Origin: a virus
DNA: 64,000 nt
Direction: 5' to 3' (one strand)
IMG/VR virus record: IMGVR_UViG_3300027893_000003
Coordinates: 159,955-223,954 of that record
How positions within the stretch are numbered: position 1 is the first letter of the stretch; every line of letters starts with the position of its first letter. Below the pieces are notes generated by a model, which ran no database searches, was not told the origin of the DNA, and was given only the letters and a program-made list of their open reading frames with translations. Made by a program: the position numbers and the translations under genes. Shown here piece after piece: positions 33,087 through 40,611 of this stretch.

Positions 33087-33490
33087 TGGGACTACCACAA
33101 GGGATTAAGGTTTCTTTATCATCATCTCTAGCTGATTTGGTGAAGGTAGTTTTTCATGAGATTCAGGATAAGTATGATCGCCGAGGAGAAATAGCTACCT
33201 TCATATTTAAGAAATATATAAATCAGCCATATCAGATTTATGTAACTACAAATACTTTGAGAGCAATAGTATCCTTACTTTCTCCCACTTATGCTTTTAT
33301 GGATATCAATGAGTACGGTGATGAAGAGTTGAATGACTGCTGGACTTACCATAGAGTAAAGGGAGAATTCTTCACAATAACTATAAAGCACAAATACTGG
33401 GGAGAGGGTCAATTAATTGCTTTCAAAGAGATTGTCCTTGCTATCGCCAAACTTAGAAAAGTAGAAGTCGAGGACAATTCTAATTACTAA
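33086..33490 (+). CDS. Hypothetical protein, 134 aa
   Basis: Soluble alpha/beta protein without recognised motif; the middle contains DINEYGDEELNDCWTYHRVK. It is coupled to the gene before it. Confidence 0.55.
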   Translation: MGLPQGIKVSLSSSLADLVKVVFHEIQDKYDRRGEIATFIFKKYINQPYQIYVTTNTLRAIVSLLSPTYAFMDINEYGDEELNDCWTYHRVKGEFFTITIKHKYWGEGQLIAFKEIVLAIAKLRKVEVEDNSNY

Positions 33491-33508
33491 CAAGGAGGGT
33501 TTAGGGCT

Positions 33509-33766
33509 ATGAAATCAGAAAAATTTCTTAGGTGGAGCATATTATATTCACTAATAATGATAATAGCAATATATACTCACTCACAGTCAACAAGTCTCTT
33601 TACGAAGATTCCTGCGCTTTTGATAATGATTACCGCTTGGATCATAATGGTAAAGTTCTTCATTCTTGACCGGAAACATGAGAAGAAGAGAAAGGCAGAA
33701 GTCATAGAAAGAGAAATACAAGAACAAGAACGTCAACAAAGAATCAAATCTTATTACAGAAAGTGA
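33509..33766 (+). CDS. Small membrane protein with charged C-terminal helix, 85 aa
   Basis: Two hydrophobic segments (residues 9-22 and 30-50) followed by a long Lys/Glu/Arg-rich helix. Ribosome site CAAGGAGGGTTTAGGGCT. Function unknown. Confidence 0.55.
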   Translation: MKSEKFLRWSILYSLIMIIAIYTHSQSTSLFTKIPALLIMITAWIIMVKFFILDRKHEKKRKAEVIEREIQEQERQQRIKSYYRK

Positions 33767-33780
33767 AGGAGGACACGGCC

Positions 33781-33996
33781 ATGTTTAAAGGAATGAGTTT
33801 GCTTGATATTATCGTGGTATCGTTTCTAGCACTCTCAATCCTCTACTACTTAGTTTGGATGTGGAGAAATAGTGACCCATTCGAATCTAAAAGAAAGAGA
33901 AGGAAGAGAGAAGAAGAATTCAAAATGACACTAGAGGGTGCTGGTTATTGGCAGCAAATTGAAAGTACCAAGAAACATTACGGAAATCAAAAATAA
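33781..33996 (+). CDS. Small single-helix membrane protein, 71 aa
   Basis: The start at 33781 is set by GAAGGAGGACACGGCC. Residues 6-24 are hydrophobic (LLDIIVVSFLALSILYYLV), followed by a basic stretch. Function unknown. Confidence 0.55.
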   Translation: MFKGMSLLDIIVVSFLALSILYYLVWMWRNSDPFESKRKRRKREEEFKMTLEGAGYWQQIESTKKHYGNQK

Positions 33997-34006
33997 GGAG
34001 GTTATC

Positions 34007-34219
34007 ATGGTTTTTGAACTAGATGGAGAATTAGATCAAAACGCTGGTTGCCAACTTATCAAAGTTGAGATGGAGAGTTATCTCAACGGAGAACTCGACG
34101 ACGAAGTTTCTCAACTCATTCGTGATCATGTATGCTCCTGTAAGAAGTGTGACGACTTCCTCTTTGAAAAGGCCTTTGACAAATTCAAAGGAGGTGAGAG
34201 TCGTGCAAGCAGTATTTGA
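34007..34219 (+). CDS. zf-HC2 (anti-sigma-like) zinc-finger protein
   Basis: Product of 70 aa. The pattern CQLIKVEMESYLNGELDDEV then H-x3-C-x2-C (HVCSCKKC) is the zf-HC2 finger found at the N-terminus of anti-sigma factors, including the typical Y-x-(N/D)-G-E-L. It has no membrane domain. Possible roles are binding a sigma factor or RNA polymerase; this is inference from the finger alone. Start set by AAGGAGGTTATC. Confidence 0.6.
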   Translation: MVFELDGELDQNAGCQLIKVEMESYLNGELDDEVSQLIRDHVCSCKKCDDFLFEKAFDKFKGGESRASSI

Positions 34220-34373
34220 GAGCGGAGAATCCATTTCTCTAGATTTCTGCGGCGACTACCTCAAGGGTAATATTGGAGGATACACAGTCAAGTGGAACCT
34301 TGATGGACAGATAATCAACAGGGATGAACTACCTGACTGGGTCATAGAAGTCGCAGAGACTCTAAAAATCTAA
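34203..34373 (+). CDS. Small hypothetical protein, 56 aa
   Basis: Starts with GTG inside the end of the previous gene, after AAAGGAGGTGAGAGTC. Likely a small beta-rich protein (GGYTVKWNLDGQIINR). Function unknown. A terminator follows. Confidence 0.5.
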   Translation: MQAVFESGESISLDFCGDYLKGNIGGYTVKWNLDGQIINRDELPDWVIEVAETLKI

Positions 34374-34374
34374 T

Positions 34375-34420
34375 CCTGGAACCACCAGGGGAAAAAGGGG
34401 ATTTGACCCTTTTTCTTTTT
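34375..34420 (+). terminator. Terminator after the 32.9-34.4 kb operon
   Basis: A small CCTGG/CCAGG hairpin (34375-34389) precedes AAAAAGGG (34392-34399) pairing with CCCTTTTT (34407-34414) and a T-rich tail. Confidence 0.75.
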
Positions 34421-34442
34421 AAACCCAATTATTTTTTTTGTT

Positions 34443-34730
34443 TTATTCCCAAGTTCTCTTTGCTTTTCTCTTCTTTACTTCAGCAGATAATTGAGTCCTT
34501 ATTTTGGTTATACAGGAGTGAGTGATTCTGCCTGTACGGAACCCGGTTCCAGTTAGATAATTCATGACTATTCTAATTTTCTTATTAGAGGCACTCGAAA
34601 TTGAACCCAAGTATTTGTTTAATTGGGCACAACACCACTCTGGTCTCTCCTTCCACTGACCTAACAAACTCTCTCGTACTTTTTGCCATTGAGGATCTTT
34701 AACTAAATCTCTGATATGTTCTCTCGCCAT
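34443..34730 (-). CDS. Hypothetical basic protein, 95 aa
   Basis: Helical, basic, Lys/Arg-rich C-terminus; no motif recognised. The final gene of the minus-strand run from 36286. Could bind nucleic acid, judged by charge only. Confidence 0.5.
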   Translation of the reverse strand: MAREHIRDLVKDPQWQKVRESLLGQWKERPEWCCAQLNKYLGSISSASNKKIRIVMNYLTGTGFRTGRITHSCITKIRTQLSAEVKKRKAKRTWE

Positions 34731-34732
34731 TA

Positions 34733-35092
34733 TTATCTCCCTGGTCTATTGCCTTGTTGCTGTATCCCCCTCAATGCTCTATAAAAATGCTCAAGATAGA
34801 AAGGAACAAGAAAAGGACTTAATGTTTTAGCAAATAGAATCATCAGATCTTTAACTGAGTATACTTTGAAATACTCACAAGTTCCAAAGGCCTCAATCGA
34901 AATAAAGAATTCATTCCTATCTTCTCTCCTGCTAATTAGTATACCAAATGGAAACGGAGGTTCAATAAATTGATGGACATTTTCAGTAAACTCAAGATGG
35001 TTAGCAATTTCTCCAGGAACTAACCCATCAGGTACATTATATTTAACAGGTTTTAATTCTGCACCTTCTACTGTATTCACTTCAATTTCCAT
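34733..35092 (-). CDS. Hypothetical protein, 119 aa
   Basis: Mixed alpha/beta protein with no recognised motif. Spaced 2 nt from both neighbours, so part of the same operon. Confidence 0.5.
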   Translation of the reverse strand: MEIEVNTVEGAELKPVKYNVPDGLVPGEIANHLEFTENVHQFIEPPFPFGILISRREDRNEFFISIEAFGTCEYFKVYSVKDLMILFAKTLSPFLVPFYLEHFYRALRGIQQQGNRPGR

Positions 35093-35093
35093 A

Positions 35094-35504
35094 CTAAACT
35101 CCAGTCATAAAGTTTAGAGCAAAGTAAAGTTCTTCTCTGCACATACCATGATTCATAAAATCTCCCCATAACGAGGAGATAAAACACTTATCAGCATAAA
35201 GAATGACAGCAATTCCTTCAACACAACCTTCTTTTACCTTCTCATAATTCTTCTTAATTCTTTCTGATATTTCACCGACAAGATTTCTTAAATTCTGGGG
35301 ATTCTCATAAACTTTTTCTTCTTCACCATTAAACCTCTCATGGATAGCATTACTAATACTCACCATAATAATCTCATCTAAATTAGATAAATCAGCATCA
35401 CAAATAAGACTAACAAATAAAGGAAAACCAAATTTGTTTGTCTTTCTAATAATCATTGGTGAATGTTCTTTGCCCAACAGTTTCGTTGCAACTTTAGGTT
35501 CCAT
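35094..35504 (-). CDS. Internal-start product: C-terminal domain made on its own
   Basis: ATG at 35504 lies in frame inside the longer gene and is preceded by AAAAAAGGAGTCGGTA, a strong ribosome site, and by the GAACAAAAAATAAA motif. These signals are the same as before stand-alone minus-strand genes, so a separate 136-aa protein is likely. The translated motif gives the linker EQKIKKES in the long form. Function unknown. Confidence 0.5.
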   Translation of the reverse strand: MEPKVATKLLGKEHSPMIIRKTNKFGFPLFVSLICDADLSNLDEIIMVSISNAIHERFNGEEEKVYENPQNLRNLVGEISERIKKNYEKVKEGCVEGIAVILYADKCFISSLWGDFMNHGMCREELYFALNFMTGV

Positions 35505-35915
35505 TACCGACTCCTTTTTTATTTTTTGTTCTATATATTCTAATTGATGACTCAATAAGTAATCAAAGCAAGATCGGATTGAATAAAATACTCCTCTTAT
35601 ATGATAGGCAACCCAGATATCTTTTGCAATTTCCCCGTTAGTTACGTCTATTAATATGACAGGTATTCCGTGCATATAAGCAAATATGATTTCCATAGCT
35701 GTCCCAAAAGTTGCTTTTCTAATATATGCAACAAGAACATGACAAGTAAGAATTAATGCTTTATCTATTGGGGGAATATCCATTGGATCAGTTTCTTCTA
35801 ACTTAGCTTTTAAAACCGGATCAATAAGGTCAAACTGTTCTCCATATTGCTTCTTGACAATTTCTCTATATTCTTCCTCAAGGGCATGACCAGCTAGATA
35901 CACTCTTAATCTCAT
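35094..35915 (-). CDS. Nucleoside 2-deoxyribosyltransferase-like protein with C-terminal extension
   Basis: Product of 273 aa. Residues 1-120 match the deoxyribosyltransferase-like fold: RVYLAGHALEEEY at the start, DKALILTCHVLVAYI, and KATFGTAMEIIFAYMHGIPV with the catalytic-type Glu in GTAMEI. It would act on nucleoside or nucleotide glycosidic bonds. Residues 138-273 are a separate domain of unknown function that appears to have its own start at 35504. Overlaps the SLOG gene by ATGA. Confidence 0.6.
   Translation of the reverse strand: MRLRVYLAGHALEEEYREIVKKQYGEQFDLIDPVLKAKLEETDPMDIPPIDKALILTCHVLVAYIRKATFGTAMEIIFAYMHGIPVILIDVTNGEIAKDIWVAYHIRGVFYSIRSCFDYLLSHQLEYIEQKIKKESVMEPKVATKLLGKEHSPMIIRKTNKFGFPLFVSLICDADLSNLDEIIMVSISNAIHERFNGEEEKVYENPQNLRNLVGEISERIKKNYEKVKEGCVEGIAVILYADKCFISSLWGDFMNHGMCREELYFALNFMTGV
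35515..35531 (-). promoter_or_regulatory. Minus-strand GAACAAAAAATAAA motif inside a coding region
   Basis: Copy of the recurrent motif, 11-27 nt before the internal start at 35504. Confidence 0.5.
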
Positions 35916-36286
35916 ACCAATACTGCCTTTCTTTTTCTATGTCTCTCAAATTTTTCAATGGTGTCTTCAGAACCACCAGTCCGATCTTCTGCAACACAAG
36001 CAATAAGAATATTAGATATTGCTGCAATATATGTATTCCTCACAATACCCGCACCTCTACCATACTTTGTCCAATTTGGGTAGAATATAAGAATTGGTAT
36101 CCCATATTTTTTTGCAATCTTCTCAGCAAATCTATCTCCACCCCTCGGACATCCCCCTGAGCAAATCCAATCTCCTTCTTCATAGATTTTAAAGAATGCT
36201 TCTTCGACCGCTTTATAGTCATTGAAACTATTTCTTCGTCTTGTACCAATAATACCAATGATCTTTCCTGGTTTAGTTGGGTCCAT
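35912..36286 (-). CDS. SLOG-superfamily protein (DUF2493/YspA-like)
   Basis: Product of 124 aa with a Rossmann-like pattern: IIGIIGTRRRNSFNDYKAVE, then GDWICSGGCPRGGDRFAEK and a conserved FYPNWTKYGRGAGIVRN. Members bind nucleotides or nucleotide-derived ligands. It is translationally coupled to the deoxyribosyltransferase-like gene, a member of the same broad fold group, suggesting joint handling of a nucleotide. The start at 36286 follows GGTGG; an earlier Met is 4 codons upstream. Confidence 0.65.
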   Translation of the reverse strand: MDPTKPGKIIGIIGTRRRNSFNDYKAVEEAFFKIYEEGDWICSGGCPRGGDRFAEKIAKKYGIPILIFYPNWTKYGRGAGIVRNTYIAAISNILIACVAEDRTGGSEDTIEKFERHRKRKAVLV

Positions 36287-36314
36287 TTTTGCCACCATAT
36301 ATAAAGATTCACTA

Positions 36315-36328
36315 CTATATATATTAAT
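36315..36328 (+). promoter_or_regulatory. Plus-strand CTATATATATTAAT motif
   Basis: Exact copy, 61 nt before the pseudopilin-like gene. Confidence 0.6.
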
Positions 36329-36375
36329 TAATGATAGGGCGAAATGTTTGGTGTTTTTGAAAGGAGGTAATTAAG

Positions 36376-36783
36376 ATGAATATAAGAAACAAAAATGGTT
36401 TCACATTTCTCGAGATCGTTTTAGTGATTGCACTCCTTGGCATGTTAGCAGCTATAGCCTTTCCTGCATATCTTGATTTAAGAGACGAAGTTAGAGAAGG
36501 AAAGGTAAACCAAATAATTGTAACAATAACCACCGCTGCATCTTTCGGATATATCGAGAGTGCTGTAAAGGGCAACAGCCCTCCAATCTACCCAGAAACT
36601 TCAGACTTAAAGAATCGTATAAGTCTTTCTGGTCTAGAACTCAATTGGGTAGATAGTGGTAATTGTGCAACTGCTGATATTGATGGTCAAGGATATTCTT
36701 TCCTATACGATCAATCAACTGGTAATGTAACAGCTGAGAAAGGTAAAGGAAGTTGTAAACCTGCAAAAAAGAAAAAGAAATAG
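36376..36783 (+). CDS. Type IV pilin / pseudopilin-like protein
   Basis: Product of 135 aa. The N-terminus is a class III signal: MNIRNKNG followed by FTFLEIVLVIALLGMLAAIA, with Glu at position 5 of the mature protein, exactly as in type IV pilins and type II secretion pseudopilins. A short globular C-terminal domain with two Cys (GNCATAD, GSCKP) and a Lys-rich tail follow. It would need host prepilin peptidase. A phage pilin-like protein could poison or decorate the host pilus or exclude other pilus-specific phages; the role is not known. Ribosome site GAAAGGAGGTAATTAAG. Confidence 0.75.
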   Translation: MNIRNKNGFTFLEIVLVIALLGMLAAIAFPAYLDLRDEVREGKVNQIIVTITTAASFGYIESAVKGNSPPIYPETSDLKNRISLSGLELNWVDSGNCATADIDGQGYSFLYDQSTGNVTAEKGKGSCKPAKKKKK

Positions 36784-36799
36784 GTCAGGCCATGACCTA
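36781..36799. repeat. Inverted repeat between pseudopilin-like and peptidase genes
   Basis: TAGGTCA (36781-36787) pairs with TGACCTA (36793-36799) around GGCCA; no T-run. Possible mRNA-stability or attenuation hairpin. Confidence 0.5.
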
Positions 36800-36815
36800 A
36801 AAGGAGGATAATATC

Positions 36816-37376
36816 ATGAAACAAAAAACAATGTTAAGGTGGCTATTGGCTATAGTGTTAGTTCTTAGTTTAGCAAGTCCAGTGCTCGCTGAGAACTTCA
36901 ATGTCCGAACCTTAAAGGTTCTGGTACTGACTGATGGTGTATTTAAACAAGATCGGATTTACCAAGCGATTTCAAATGCAAGTAGAATCATGGAAGGTCA
37001 AGTCTATATGGATCTCGAAATCGTGGCGGTCAAGAAGGTTCATTGGAACAAAAAAGTGGGATCAAGGTTAATGGTCCAACTTAAGCATAAGGCCAAACGC
37101 TTCGAGAAGAAATATCCTTTTGATGTTGCAATCGCCTATCTGAACCTTCCAAATAGACCATTCATGGCAAAATGTGCTGGTCGCTATATTCTGATTAGGT
37201 CGACCATGAGAGGTAGTGGTATTGTCACTGCTCATGAACTTGGTCATACTTTCACACACCATCGTCATGATTCAATCGGTCTGATGGCAGCAAATGTTGC
37301 CAAAACCAAAAATACAAGCATCCAGGCTGATCGTCAACTTATGTGGAAAAATAATCGTTGGCGAGAATTCTACTAA
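36816..37376 (+). CDS. Secreted metzincin-like metallopeptidase
   Basis: Product of 186 aa with a signal peptide (MKQKTMLRW, hydrophobic core, cleavage after VLA near residue 25). The catalytic site is TAHELGHTFTHHRHDS, an HExxH motif with several possible third ligands, and a downstream IGLMAAN could be the Met-turn. Zinc peptidase activity outside the cytoplasm is likely; the spacing HExxH-x6-H is not the classical HExxHxxGxxH, so the exact family is uncertain. It is cotranscribed with the pseudopilin-like gene. Confidence 0.7.
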   Translation: MKQKTMLRWLLAIVLVLSLASPVLAENFNVRTLKVLVLTDGVFKQDRIYQAISNASRIMEGQVYMDLEIVAVKKVHWNKKVGSRLMVQLKHKAKRFEKKYPFDVAIAYLNLPNRPFMAKCAGRYILIRSTMRGSGIVTAHELGHTFTHHRHDSIGLMAANVAKTKNTSIQADRQLMWKNNRWREFY

Positions 37377-37413
37377 AACTATCTGTTGAAATCTTCCAAT
37401 GAACCAGATAGTC

Positions 37414-37448
37414 AAAAAGGCATATTAACTCTAATGCCTTTTTGTTTT
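37414..37448. terminator. Bidirectional terminator between metallopeptidase and queC
   Basis: AAAAAGGCAT (37414-37423) pairs with ATGCCTTTTT (37434-37443) and continues as TGTTTTT; an outer CTATCTG/CAGATAG pair precedes it. Confidence 0.8.
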
Positions 37449-37468
37449 TCTTCGATTTATTTTTTTGT

Positions 37469-38068
37469 CTAAACTTCTGCCTGTATATCCCCATATCCTG
37501 AAAAGATTTCATGCTCAGAAATTTCATACTCTTTCAACAAACCTATTATCATCTCTTTTGTCATACCGGCTAAAGGTGCCATATATTTAATTGGTTTTGG
37601 GCCAGCAATTGCAAATAATTCATTTACTTTGACAACATATTCTTGGTAACAATCTGGAAATAAATTTAGACGATCTGAAAAATCAGCCCCATGCCATATT
37701 TCATCAATCCTTTTATTTTCAGCAATTCCCAATGCAATTCCAGCGAACATTGTATTTCGACCAGGAACATGCCATATACTAATCTCGTCTTTATCTCCGA
37801 ATGTACCTTGCTCGCCACTACCTGTTAATGCACTCTCATACAAAAGTCCTTGGACCGTAACCATCTGCCACGGAACCTTAAGTTTATCAAGTTGATTTAT
37901 TGCAAAATCAAGTTCCTCTTTATGTAGTTGACCATAATGAATTAATAGGCAATGTGGTTTTCTGCCCAATCTAAGAGCAATTTCTAACATCAATCGACTG
38001 TCTGCTCCGCCACTATAAAGTATCAATAGATCCCTAACTTCTTCACTTATTGGTCCAATATTCACCAT
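37469..38068 (-). CDS. queC: 7-cyano-7-deazaguanine synthase (QueC), short form
   Basis: Product of 199 aa. LYSGGADSRL is the PP-loop ATPase motif; VPGRNTMFAGIALGIAENK and FPDCYQEYV match the QueC substrate region. The enzyme turns 7-carboxy-7-deazaguanine into preQ0. The zinc-binding four-Cys cluster that usually closes QueC is missing: the protein ends at IFSGYGDIQAEV. With QueE and DpdA it makes a DNA-modification pathway. It stands alone between a terminator and a divergent promoter-like motif. Confidence 0.8.
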   Translation of the reverse strand: MVNIGPISEEVRDLLILYSGGADSRLMLEIALRLGRKPHCLLIHYGQLHKEELDFAINQLDKLKVPWQMVTVQGLLYESALTGSGEQGTFGDKDEISIWHVPGRNTMFAGIALGIAENKRIDEIWHGADFSDRLNLFPDCYQEYVVKVNELFAIAGPKPIKYMAPLAGMTKEMIIGLLKEYEISEHEIFSGYGDIQAEV

Positions 38069-38148
38069 TCGTTTCTCCCTTCATTTTTAATATATGTTCT
38101 CATATCCAAAAATTTTATCTCACATGATTCTTGGTTAATCATCTGTGT

Positions 38149-38162
38149 CTATATATATTAAT
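38149..38162 (+). promoter_or_regulatory. Plus-strand CTATATATATTAAT motif
   Basis: Exact copy, 69 nt before the start at 38218. Confidence 0.6.
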
Positions 38163-38217
38163 TACTGGAATATAATTATTGTGCGTCGAAAATTTACTTG
38201 TGGAAGGAGGCTAGCAG

Positions 38218-38406
38218 ATGCAATTGGCGATCGACGTAATGACGGTGGTCGGGTTCGTTCTAATTTTGATAGCCTTAGCAGTAATAGGCTTCTTCTTTGG
38301 AATGGCGGCAGGAGGTCTTGTGGGATTAGTAGCATTTCCCGCATATGGTTTCAAAATCATTAAAGGTTATGGAAGTTCGGAAATTGAAAGGGAAGAAATA
38401 GTATAA
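38218..38406 (+). CDS. Small membrane protein, 62 aa
   Basis: Nearly all hydrophobic over residues 5-45 with Gly-rich turn (FFFGMAAGGLVGLVAF); short charged tail. Ribosome site GGAAGGAGGCTAGCAG. Precedes a larger membrane-anchored protein in the same operon. Confidence 0.55.
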   Translation: MQLAIDVMTVVGFVLILIALAVIGFFFGMAAGGLVGLVAFPAYGFKIIKGYGSSEIEREEIV

Positions 38407-38439
38407 TTACCGAACGAAGAAAAAAGGAGGATGTTACTT

Positions 38440-39516
38440 ATGGACGAAAAAGAAAAGCAACTTCGTCAAAACCGAGCATCATTGATGCGAGAATGTGCAG
38501 CAATTGAGGATCGGATCACCCAAGGAGTAGCCACCGATGGTGACAAAGCAAGGTTGCTTAAGGCTAAAGAGGAGCTAGTTGAAATTAGTTCCAAACTTGC
38601 CGAGATTGAAGAAAAAGTGGCCTTCACCAAAAGAACAGGTTTCTTTGAAACCTTGGGAAAGATGTTTGGTAAGAAAGCCAAAGAACTAGAACCAGAGGAG
38701 TTGAAGACAAATCCGTTAGTATATACAGCCAAAGTTCTAGCAGGTGTGATCCTAGTACTTGCTATAGTATTCGGCGGGATAGCTGGAGTGGTTCTATATG
38801 AGACTGGACCACAAGTCATCAAGCAAGCTGTCGAAGATTACTCAAGGCAAGCATCTGTTCTGGAAGAAATCAAGGATGCCCTAGTAGGAAGAATCCAAAC
38901 ACTCAAAAACCCCAACTTTGACGGCATCGAAGTAATTGAAGACAAAGATGGATTTGTCACAATCCGACCCGCTAACATAGAAGGTATCAATAAAGAGTTA
39001 GCAGAGGCTATGTCAAAACGAGCAAAAGAATGGGGGTATGACAGTATTCTAATCGGCGATGGCTATACTTCCATGAGCGGCCCATTCGTCTATAGAGATT
39101 TCAAAGGCGGAACCGAAACTGACATGGAAGTAATGGTCAATGCAATGCGTGAAAAAGGTCTTAAGAATTGCTTTGCTTTTATGGGCAATCCAGACCATCG
39201 AGCAATGCCTCATCCAATAAAGAATTATGTACAAGGCCCTCTAAAAATTGAACAAGTTGAGGTCCGACGTGCATCTATCCTTTGGAGGACAGGGCAAAAG
39301 AAGATTACCTTCCATTCTGATAATTTCAAGGGGCAACTTAAGGGTAGTGTACTGAAAGCAAAAATGAAAGAAATTCCCCTTGAACAGATTCAACAGTATC
39401 AAATGAAACAAAAGGAGAAGGAGAAAGAGAACCCAGGTCGAATTGTCAGATCCTATAATTATGTCAAAGACAGAATTAAGGCTGGCTGGAAATGGGCTCT
39501 CGATAGAGTCGAATAA
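38440..39516 (+). CDS. Membrane-anchored coiled-coil protein, 358 aa
   Basis: The start at 38440 follows AAAGGAGGATGTTACTT; an in-frame ATG 9 nt upstream lies against the ribosome site. Residues 1-65 are a charged coiled coil, residues 90-120 one hydrophobic helix (VLAGVILVLAIVFGGIAGVV), and the C-terminal 230 residues an alpha/beta domain ending in a Lys/Glu-rich helix. Function unknown; no signal peptide. Confidence 0.6.
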   Translation: MDEKEKQLRQNRASLMRECAAIEDRITQGVATDGDKARLLKAKEELVEISSKLAEIEEKVAFTKRTGFFETLGKMFGKKAKELEPEELKTNPLVYTAKVLAGVILVLAIVFGGIAGVVLYETGPQVIKQAVEDYSRQASVLEEIKDALVGRIQTLKNPNFDGIEVIEDKDGFVTIRPANIEGINKELAEAMSKRAKEWGYDSILIGDGYTSMSGPFVYRDFKGGTETDMEVMVNAMREKGLKNCFAFMGNPDHRAMPHPIKNYVQGPLKIEQVEVRRASILWRTGQKKITFHSDNFKGQLKGSVLKAKMKEIPLEQIQQYQMKQKEKEKENPGRIVRSYNYVKDRIKAGWKWALDRVE

Positions 39517-39543
39517 GACTTAACTCCCCCGCCATTCTCCGGA

Positions 39544-39577
39544 TGAGGTACATGATTTATATGTACCTCATTTTTTT
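39544..39577. terminator. Terminator between convergent genes
   Basis: TGAGGTACAT (39544-39553) pairs with ATGTACCTCA (39561-39570) and runs into seven T; it overlaps the stop codon of the glycosyltransferase on the other strand. Confidence 0.85.
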
Positions 39578-40599
39578 GAATTACTCCATATATTTAAGTT
39601 CATATTACAAACTTTACTCATAGATATTCTCTCCTCAATATTTTTTTTCGCTTGATTCTTATACTCATCGTATTTATACATACCATGTTGTAATTTAACT
39701 TTTAAACTTTTATCATCAAATATTATAATTCCAGATTTCTTATAGAAACTTAAAAGACGGGTTCGTTTTCTTAGTAATAGAGGAGTGCCGGACATCATTA
39801 CTTCAGTTATAACTCTTGGACATCCATCAACTTCATTTGATGTTACTATACCGAAATAGCTAGAATTCAAATACTCATTTAGAATTGGTCTTTCAACCCA
39901 ACCAGCAAATTCAATATTATTAACTCCATATTTCCTACACATCTTTCGGCCATCTTCGGATTTATTTCCTACATGAACAATAGCTAATTGCTTAAGATGA
40001 GATGATTTCGAAACCTCATTTATAAAGAATTCTTGACCCTTATGTCTTATCTGTACAAAATTACAAATCCAACATAGGTTATATTTTTTTGGCATATCAA
40101 GGGGTTTAAATATTTCACTATTAGCAGTTTTATAAAACGGAGCTGTTTTATAGTCAGTTCTTTGATCTTCTTCGTCTTCTAGGAGTACTAAGTCATACTT
40201 TCCTCCATGTTGAGGATAGACTCTCCTACCAGCTCCAAGATATAATTTCTTACCTAGATAACCCGGGTTGGAATTTGTAATCTGACAGTACTCGGGGAAT
40301 CCTCCTCGAAAAAAGGAGATTTTTGGTGGGTCATATTTGAATACTTCGTTAAAACTATTTACCCATCTCTGAATAAATTTCTTACCATCTATATCGAAAA
40401 CTATATCTTCCAATTTCTGTCTCTTCGGATTCAACCTCCATATTATAAAATTATCATATATTCTATTTCTCAGAAACCAAACGCCCATTAATAAATAAAA
40501 ATCGTGGCAATTCTTTTCAAAATTCTCTAAACTCTTATATTGATGGTAATACTCTAATGGCCTCAAATTTGTTCTGAACAACCAAAAGTTTTTACTCAT
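39568..40599 (-). CDS. Glycosyltransferase, GT4-like
   Basis: Product of 343 aa, GT-B type. The C-terminal half has IVHVGNKSEDGRKMCRKYGV, EFAGWVERPILNEYLNSSYF and VDGCPRVITEVMMSGTPLLL, the donor-site E-x7-E-like region of family 4. The acceptor is unknown. The last gene of a nine-gene minus-strand glycan island (39.6-47.4 kb). Confidence 0.7.
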   Translation of the reverse strand: MSKNFWLFRTNLRPLEYYHQYKSLENFEKNCHDFYLLMGVWFLRNRIYDNFIIWRLNPKRQKLEDIVFDIDGKKFIQRWVNSFNEVFKYDPPKISFFRGGFPEYCQITNSNPGYLGKKLYLGAGRRVYPQHGGKYDLVLLEDEEDQRTDYKTAPFYKTANSEIFKPLDMPKKYNLCWICNFVQIRHKGQEFFINEVSKSSHLKQLAIVHVGNKSEDGRKMCRKYGVNNIEFAGWVERPILNEYLNSSYFGIVTSNEVDGCPRVITEVMMSGTPLLLRKRTRLLSFYKKSGIIIFDDKSLKVKLQHGMYKYDEYKNQAKKNIEERISMSKVCNMNLNIWSNSKK

Positions 40600-40611
40600 T
40601 TACCATCCTCG

